DNA of 64,000 nucleotides, from assembly GCF_014237455.1 (NCBI RefSeq), contig NZ_JABZFL010000002.1, positions 1 to 64,000 of the forward strand, written 5' to 3'. Position 1 is the first letter of the stretch, and each line of letters opens with the position of its first letter. This document shows positions 57,762-64,000 of this stretch, in pieces. A program made the position numbers and the translations under genes. A model generated the notes under the pieces. It worked only from the letters and a program-made list of their open reading frames with translations. It was not told the origin of the DNA and searched no databases. Source of the stretch: Desulfobacula sp. (lineage in GTDB: Bacteria > Desulfobacterota > Desulfobacteria > Desulfobacterales > Desulfobacteraceae).

Positions 57762-59540
57762 TTATAAAACAGGCAGATTGATAATGAAACACGTACCCTT
57801 GCCTTTTTTGCTTTCCACACGGATGCTGCCATTAAGGTTTTCAATGATCCGGTGAACGATTGAAAGCCCAAGCCCCGTACCGCTGGGCCGGGTGGTAAAA
57901 TAGGGATCAAAGATCAGATCAAGGGATGCCTTGTCAATCCCAATGCCATTATCCATGATTCTTATTTCGATTCGTCCATCCTCCACAGCATCCTGCACCT
58001 GAATTTCTAATTTTCCTCTGTCTCCCAGTGCATCTATGGCATTAATATATAAATTTAAAAAAACCTGGTTCATCCGGTCCGGGTCCGTGTGAATTACAGT
58101 TTTTTCTGTATCAATATTGACCTTTGTTTCAATTGTCTTCTGATCCAGATCATGGTGAACCAATCTTAAGGAGTGGGTAATCAACTCATTGATATCCACT
58201 TGTTTTTTTTCAATCGCCATGGGTTTTGAAAACTCAAGTAACTGGGTAACGGATCGGTTGATACGTTCTACCTCCTTGACCATAATCCGGGCGGTTTCCT
58301 TATCAGCAGCATTATCTTCATACCGTTTGCCAAAATAGGTTGCAAATCCTTTAATGGAACTCAAGGGGTTTCTGATCTCATGGGCAACACCTGCTGCAAG
58401 ATTTCCAATTGCTGCAAGCCGCTTGTTTGTCTCCACCTGTTTTTTAAGCGCTTTAATCTGGGTCAGATCCCGGAAAAGAAATAAAAATCCCATGACTTCA
58501 CTTTCACTCTCCTTGATAGGGGATGCAATGATATCCAGCCGAACCTCATGGTCGGGATCAATTGCAAGATTGATCTCCCGGTTTAAAACCCCTTGAGATA
58601 TTTCCATTTCCTGTATCAATTCAATCATTTGCGGGAAGGGTTGCGTCAGATCCCCTCCCAGGATATCTTTTGCTGCTTTATTCATGGATGTGATTTCATG
58701 GTCAGAATTAAGGGTAATCAGTCCCGAGGGCATGTTCTGGATCACATTATCAGAAAATGCCTTTACCTGAGTCAAGGATGCTTTTGCAGACCGGTACGCC
58801 TGGAAGACAAACAAGGCAACCATACCAACACATCCCAATATAAAAAAGAGAATACCCCTCCAGACAGTCTCTTTTAACAGCCTGTCCCGGGCAATCTTCT
58901 CCCTCTCCATGGAAAGCCCGGCAAAAATATAATGTTCCGCCATTTCAGACATTTTACCTTCCCGGCTTTGAAGATAAGGCCGGCTCCAGTCCAAAATTCC
59001 CCTTTCAGTATTCTGCTGATCTGACAAGTCCTCAACCCGTAACTTTGACATCCTGTCCATCCGGGTGTGCCCGCGCATGGGTCGGGACCTGATCGGTACA
59101 AACCGCTTGAACACTTCAAAAATTTGCATCTGATCTTTTTGCAGTCTTATCCTGTTATAGACCAAAGCAGTATCTTCATTCATCTTTGCAGTCCCGGGCA
59201 TGGCATCAAAAGTTAGTCCCACCATGGCGGCATCCGAGTGTGCCAGTATCCGGCCGTCCCTTGATGTAATCATCATATAGATAACTTCGGGCTGCAACGA
59301 GGTCTCCAGAAGCATGGCCTGGATTCTTTTTGCACCCCATCGCATGGTGAACATTCCGGTTCTTGTCCCAGCCTCAAATGTTCTGATTAAAGAGGTTCCT
59401 TTTTCCAAAAGCCTTTGAGTGAAGAATTCCTTTTGTTTTTCGAGCCTGTCAAGGGTCATGAACGTAAAGATCGGCAAGAGGATCAATAAAACACCAATGA
59501 GAAATAAAGGGGATACCAATGGAAGATTAAATTTTTTCAT
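57762..59540 (-). CDS. zraS: Sensor histidine kinase (ZraS-like)
   Basis: Periplasmic sensor, PAS, LAAGVAHEIRNPLSSIKGFATYF, GTGLGLSIVHRII. Confidence 0.9.
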   Translation of the reverse strand: MKKFNLPLVSPLFLIGVLLILLPIFTFMTLDRLEKQKEFFTQRLLEKGTSLIRTFEAGTRTGMFTMRWGAKRIQAMLLETSLQPEVIYMMITSRDGRILAHSDAAMVGLTFDAMPGTAKMNEDTALVYNRIRLQKDQMQIFEVFKRFVPIRSRPMRGHTRMDRMSKLRVEDLSDQQNTERGILDWSRPYLQSREGKMSEMAEHYIFAGLSMEREKIARDRLLKETVWRGILFFILGCVGMVALFVFQAYRSAKASLTQVKAFSDNVIQNMPSGLITLNSDHEITSMNKAAKDILGGDLTQPFPQMIELIQEMEISQGVLNREINLAIDPDHEVRLDIIASPIKESESEVMGFLFLFRDLTQIKALKKQVETNKRLAAIGNLAAGVAHEIRNPLSSIKGFATYFGKRYEDNAADKETARIMVKEVERINRSVTQLLEFSKPMAIEKKQVDINELITHSLRLVHHDLDQKTIETKVNIDTEKTVIHTDPDRMNQVFLNLYINAIDALGDRGKLEIQVQDAVEDGRIEIRIMDNGIGIDKASLDLIFDPYFTTRPSGTGLGLSIVHRIIENLNGSIRVESKKGKGTCFIINLPVL

Positions 59541-59819
59541 TTTTTTTCTTTTTTATACCCGTTATACTTTAGTTGTTTCTCAATATATTTAATTATACCA
59601 AAATTAGATTAGAAGCAAAAACAATACCATGGGGAGAACGCCTTTGTTTTAAGGATCATTGATTTCCAGGCATCATGGTTCTGGATATTTTATATACACC
59701 TGGATACATTGCCCTGAGTAAAAAGTATACAATACCACAGATTTAATAACAACGCCTTATCATTGTATAATTTTAAATATGTGTTGTAAATTCAATGTGT
59801 TGAAAAATATTTTTCACCT

Positions 59820-59835
59820 TGGCACACCCCTTGCT
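59820..59835 (+). promoter_or_regulatory. Sigma-54 promoter TGGCAC-N5-TTGCT
   Basis: Exact -24/-12 consensus 66 bp upstream of the Spy/ZraP-like ORF (ATG at 59901). Confidence 0.9.
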
Positions 59836-59888
59836 GTATTATGTTTCAACAATGATCAAAAAGATCAATTAACAAACTAAACTTTAAA

Positions 59889-60395
59889 TTGGAGATTATT
59901 ATGAAAAAATCAATTATTATTATCAGTTCACTTCTCATGGTTGCACTTGTATCAGGAAGCGTATTTGCATGGGGCCCGGGCAAAGGCCGGGGAATGGGTT
60001 ACAATTCTAATCAAGACTGTCCGCGATATGGAGGCCAAAGCGCCTTCAATGACTTGTCCCAGGATCAGAGAAATCAACTGGGCAGCCTTCGCCAGGTATT
60101 TATTGATGACACCTATGAGGCCAGATCTGCAAAATTTGCAAAACGGCAGGAAATGAGAATGCTCATGGAGACATCCAACCCGGACAGGGCCAAACTTGAA
60201 AAATTATCCCGGGAAATCACAGACCTGCAAAAACAGGTGAGAGACAAACGGATCGATTTTCAGTTGGGCGCAAAAAAAATCTCGCCTGAACTTGGTATGG
60301 GCAGAGGATTCGGACAAGGTCGCGGCAAATGGTCAGGAAAAGGTGGCCAGAGAGGGTTTCAGGGACAGGGAAACAACTGCTATTATAACAATTAA
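59889..60395 (+). CDS. zraP: Periplasmic Spy/CpxP/ZraP-like heavy-metal sensor chaperone
   Basis: Signal peptide; LSQDQRNQLGSLRQVFIDDTYEARSAKFAKRQEMRMLMETSNPD; true start probably MKKSIIII at 59901. Confidence 0.85.
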   Translation: MEIIMKKSIIIISSLLMVALVSGSVFAWGPGKGRGMGYNSNQDCPRYGGQSAFNDLSQDQRNQLGSLRQVFIDDTYEARSAKFAKRQEMRMLMETSNPDRAKLEKLSREITDLQKQVRDKRIDFQLGAKKISPELGMGRGFGQGRGKWSGKGGQRGFQGQGNNCYYNN

Positions 60396-60419
60396 GCTCT
60401 AATCTGATTTACTTTATAA

Positions 60420-60453
60420 CCGCCCGGAACGATGGAACCATCGTTCCGGGCGG
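60420..60453 (+). terminator. Intrinsic terminator downstream of zraP
   Basis: CCGCCCGGAACGATGG-AA-CCATCGTTCCGGGCGG followed by TTTGTTT. Confidence 0.85.
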
Positions 60454-60458
60454 TTTGT

Positions 60459-61268
60459 TTATGCTTCCTCAAGCGTTACATGATTTTTCAACACACCGAT
60501 CTTCTCAACTTTTGTTTCCAGCACATCACCCGGCCCAAGATAAACAGGCGGTTTTCTGGCAAAACCTACCCCGCTTGGTGTTCCCGTTAATATAAGGGTG
60601 CCCGGCACCAGGGTGGCTGACTCGGATAAATATGAAATTATTTGGGCCACCGAAAAAATCATATCACTGGTGTTGCTTTTCTGCATGGTATTGCCGTTTA
60701 ACACACATTCAATGTCAAGGGTATTGGGATCCGTCAACTCATCCGGTGTCACAATCCAGGGACCAAAGGGACAGAAGGTGTCAAAACTTTTCCCCTTTAC
60801 CCATTGCCCTCCGCCGCTATGCTTCTGCCATCTCCTGGCGGATATATCATTTGCACAGGTGTATCCCAGGACATGATCAAGCGCCGTTTCCGGTGAGACA
60901 TTCCTGGTATTTTTTTTGATGATCACGGCAAGCTCAACCTCATAATCCACTTCCGGAATTTTTACACAGGAGGCCGGAATCCTGACATTATCCAGGTGGC
61001 CTGCGGCTGCACTGATATTTTTCATAAACACTATCGGATATTTCGGCAATGCCATCCCGGTCTCTTTGGCATGCAGTTTATAATTTAACCCGATACAAAA
61101 GATAACACTGGGTAAGATGGGGGTTAAAATTTTTTTAACCGGTTTTCTTTTCCCCGTGTTGGAAAAATCAGTATAAATGTCCCCCTCAATTACAGATGCA
61201 CTCTCATTATCAAAGTCACAACCCGTATAAATTTTATTGTCATCACTTTCAAACCTTAGGATTTGCAT
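60459..61268 (-). CDS. Fumarylacetoacetate hydrolase family protein
   Basis: FCIGLNYKLHAKETG, EVDYEVELAVII, GYTCANDISARRWQ, LTGTPSGVGFARKPP. Confidence 0.93.
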   Translation of the reverse strand: MQILRFESDDNKIYTGCDFDNESASVIEGDIYTDFSNTGKRKPVKKILTPILPSVIFCIGLNYKLHAKETGMALPKYPIVFMKNISAAAGHLDNVRIPASCVKIPEVDYEVELAVIIKKNTRNVSPETALDHVLGYTCANDISARRWQKHSGGGQWVKGKSFDTFCPFGPWIVTPDELTDPNTLDIECVLNGNTMQKSNTSDMIFSVAQIISYLSESATLVPGTLILTGTPSGVGFARKPPVYLGPGDVLETKVEKIGVLKNHVTLEEA

Positions 61269-61366
61269 GTTTATTTTCTCCTGGTATTCATATATACGTT
61301 TAAATCATGAATTGCTTTTTTACTTTATTAAAATCATTGTCTTAAAAAATCAAGGCCCTTTAGCCA

Positions 61367-62227
61367 ATGAGCCGAAATTGGGAAAAATTATTGACAGGTC
61401 TTTCTGCCAAAAAAGCAGATTTAATCATCCTGATTTTAACATCTCAAAAAATTGAAACCCGTGTTGAACGGAAAAACAATTCATTTGATGTCCTTGTAAC
61501 TCATGCGGACATGGAAAAAGCCCTCATCATGATTAAGACCTATTATAAAGAAAATAAATTTTTCAGGCTTAAACAGCAGTTACAGGAAATCCCCATATCC
61601 TCATTTAAATCATATACTGCTTTTTCCATCATGGGACTGCTCTGGCTTATCCATGCGCTATGTCTTCAATATCATATCCACGAGGACATGATACTGAAAT
61701 ATGGAGCCTCCGCCCTTTTTATTCTCCAGGGAGAGGCATACAGAGCCATTACAGCCCTGTTTTTACATTCAGATACCCGGCACCTTGCAGGGAATATGGC
61801 AGGCATGCTCATTTTCGGAGCACCCGTGATCACCCTTTCCGGATTTGGTGTGGGGCCTTTTATGCTGCTGTTTGCCGGTACCCTTGGCAATCTTATCAAT
61901 GCCCATCTTCACAAAACCGCCCACCTTTCCATTGGCGCCTCCACAGCCATCATGGGAGCGGCAGGCCTTCTTGTGGCATTCCAGATAACGCAAAAGTTCC
62001 GCCTCAATCATCTGATGCCCATATTTGCCGGTGTCGTGCTGATTGCCATGTTCAGCCAGGGAGAGAATACAGATGTGTGGGCCCATATTTTTGGATTTTT
62101 CAGCGGGCTTGGCTCCGGTGTTATTTTCTTTCCCCTGAACAGGATATTTCGATTTCCAAAAAAAGATCTGATCGCCCTATTCATCACCATCTTTATTATT
62201 GCCTCCGCTCTCCTGGCTGCAACTTAG
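61367..62227 (+). CDS. Rhomboid family intramembrane serine protease
   Basis: LFLHSDTRHLAGNMAGM, SIGASTAIMGAAG, WAHIFGFFSGLGSG. Confidence 0.88.
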   Translation: MSRNWEKLLTGLSAKKADLIILILTSQKIETRVERKNNSFDVLVTHADMEKALIMIKTYYKENKFFRLKQQLQEIPISSFKSYTAFSIMGLLWLIHALCLQYHIHEDMILKYGASALFILQGEAYRAITALFLHSDTRHLAGNMAGMLIFGAPVITLSGFGVGPFMLLFAGTLGNLINAHLHKTAHLSIGASTAIMGAAGLLVAFQITQKFRLNHLMPIFAGVVLIAMFSQGENTDVWAHIFGFFSGLGSGVIFFPLNRIFRFPKKDLIALFITIFIIASALLAAT

Positions 62228-62335
62228 GTGAACAATCCAGCAGATCCAATACCATTTGTGTTTCTAAAACCATTGTGCTACAGGGTTGCGAAGCCTTCTC
62301 TAAAATAAGCTGCGTGGATGGGAGTATGAAAAAAA

Positions 62336-63085
62336 ATGGCTGTAAAAGGAAATGATTATACCGTTATGACCCTGAATCTCAGGTTCGGTCTTGCCGATGA
62401 TGGTGATAATTCATGGCAAAACCGGAAACAATTGTTTACTGAGCTGCTCAAGCGTTATCCGTCAAGCTTTCTTGGAATCCAGGAATCCAACCATTTCCAA
62501 ACTAGATTTTTAGTGCGGCATTTATGTGATCATCATTTCATTGGCTGGTACAACCTTTCAAAGGAATGGTGGCAAAGCAACCTTATCTTTTATCACAACA
62601 CCTGGGAGTGCCTGAAAAGCAAACATTATTTTTTAACTACGACACCGGATATCGAATCCAAGATGCCAGGCAGCAAATGGCCCCGGCAATGTGTTATAGG
62701 GCTTTTCCAAAACGCATCCCGCAGGATTATTATTGCAAACACACATTTTGATTTTGCAGAATCTGTTCAAGAAAAAAGTGCATCACTGATGATCGGGTTC
62801 CTGGCTGAATTTCCAAAAGACTGCCCTGTAATCATCACTGGAGATTTCAATTCAAATCCAGGAGGCAAAGCCCATGCTGTTTTCCAGGCAAACGGCTTTT
62901 CCGAAGCATTTGACAATCAGCATTCAACCACATTCCACAAATTCACCGGCGAAGCAACCCTGGACCACATTGACTGGATATTATATCGCGGCAATATAAA
63001 AATTATCCGTAAAAAAATTATCACGGACTCATTTTCCGGTCGGTACCCATCAGACCATTATCCGGTTATGGCGGTTTTTTCATAA
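62336..63085 (+). CDS. Endonuclease/exonuclease/phosphatase family protein
   Basis: MTLNLRFGLADDGDNSW, GIQES, ITGDFNSNPGG, SDHYPVMAVF. Confidence 0.9.
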   Translation: MAVKGNDYTVMTLNLRFGLADDGDNSWQNRKQLFTELLKRYPSSFLGIQESNHFQTRFLVRHLCDHHFIGWYNLSKEWWQSNLIFYHNTWECLKSKHYFLTTTPDIESKMPGSKWPRQCVIGLFQNASRRIIIANTHFDFAESVQEKSASLMIGFLAEFPKDCPVIITGDFNSNPGGKAHAVFQANGFSEAFDNQHSTTFHKFTGEATLDHIDWILYRGNIKIIRKKIITDSFSGRYPSDHYPVMAVFS

Positions 63086-63294
63086 GTTATTTTTCAGATA
63101 TACCTGGGCCGGGTCCTGGTCTTTTCATAAAATTCTTCGATTATCATTTTAATTTCCATACGATTGGCCTGATCTGAAAAGTTAGTTTAATTCATTTCTT
63201 TTTAATTCTGTAATATGATAAGACTCTCCTGTAGTTTGATCCATTTATCATTTAATTTTTACAAAACCAGTATTGATGAATATTGGAGGAATAT

Positions 63295-64000
63295 ATGAAA
63301 AAAACAACCCCAAACATCCTGATTCTAGGGGGAGGCGTTGCTGGAATGGCTGCAGCGCAAACCTTTTCTGATCAGGATGTTGCTGTACACCTGGTGGAAA
63401 GAGAGAGCGCTCTTGGCGGGCATGCTGCCATGTGGGCCTGTATGGCAACTGATACCTGTCAAAACTGCGGTGCCTGCCTCAGTATTGAAATGGCAGATCA
63501 GGTTCAAAAACAGGAAAATGTTATTTCACACCTTGATACCATTGTTGAAACCATTAATAAGGCCAAGCAAGGGTATAAGGTGATTTTAGAAAATAAAGAG
63601 ACGTTCAATGTAGAAAAAATTATCATGGCCACAGGATTTTCACTCTTTAATCCTGTTCAGATAAATTCTCTTCACTATGATGAATATAAAAACGTGATCA
63701 CCACGGCTGAGTTGAACACTATACTGCAAAAGGAGACACTTTCCGGGTATTTTAATGGGAAGCCCGATCCCAAAATTGCCTTTATCCAGTGTGTGGGTTC
63801 CCGAAACCGTGAACAGGGCAAAGATTTTTGTTCCCAGGTATGCTGCAAGATATCCATGCGCCATGCCAACAAGCTTACCCATCTTTTTCCTGAGTCCGAC
63901 ATCACACTCTTTTACATGGATCTTCAAATCATTGGAAAAGAAGTAAGACCCCTGTTCAAAACGCTTTCCAAAAATATTGCCCTGGTTCAGGGAGTTCCTG
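63295..64000 (+). CDS. HdrA-like FAD/Fe-S oxidoreductase (partial, runs off the window)
   Basis: Manual translation from ATG at 63295: MKKTTPNILILGGGVAGMAAAQTF...CQNCGACLS...IAFIQCVGSRNREQGKDFCSQVCCKISMRHA, no stop to 64000; absent from the ORF track. Confidence 0.85.
   Translation, partial: MKKTTPNILILGGGVAGMAAAQTFSDQDVAVHLVERESALGGHAAMWACMATDTCQNCGACLSIEMADQVQKQENVISHLDTIVETINKAKQGYKVILENKETFNVEKIIMATGFSLFNPVQINSLHYDEYKNVITTAELNTILQKETLSGYFNGKPDPKIAFIQCVGSRNREQGKDFCSQVCCKISMRHANKLTHLFPESDITLFYMDLQIIGKEVRPLFKTLSKNIALVQGVP

Noticed and set aside
60420-60453. Strong palindrome after zraP as an insertion element
   Set aside because: 16-bp GC-rich stem with 2-nt gap followed by a T-rich run after a stop codon is adequately explained as an intrinsic terminator.

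Overview
The window is a chromosomal segment of an anaerobic, Desulfobacterota-like (Desulfobacula/Desulfobacterium-type) bacterium; that assignment is inferred from gene content. It is mostly housekeeping genes with several accessory loci. Highlights: (1) a Phe-rich leader peptide (MNKMTHINNFNFGRFFFFFRSVHPV) upstream of a fused DAHP synthase/prephenate dehydratase gene, followed by two tandem terminator hairpins whose arms can pair in a six-segment 'domino' attenuator; (2) a metF/metV/hdr/mvhD-type operon with two in-frame UGA codons that look like selenocysteine (MvhD-like CCQYU and HdrD-like TEUGH), both fragmented in the ORF track; (3) a six-gene translationally coupled type I restriction operon (hsdM, DUF1016/YhcG nuclease, hsdS, Abi_C, hsdR, TPR-like 416 aa protein); (4) a small low-GC island with a 161-bp palindromic element and a toxin-antitoxin-like operon (tandem RHH protein, DUF4258 protein, unknown); (5) a MrfA-like helicase fused to a DEDD exonuclease; (6) a Zra-like two-component system facing a perfect sigma-54 promoter; (7) multi-copy operator-like repeats upstream of a HTH-REC regulator and in the kinase/MBL divergent region. 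All calls come from reading the sequence and the supplied ORF track; no database search was possible.
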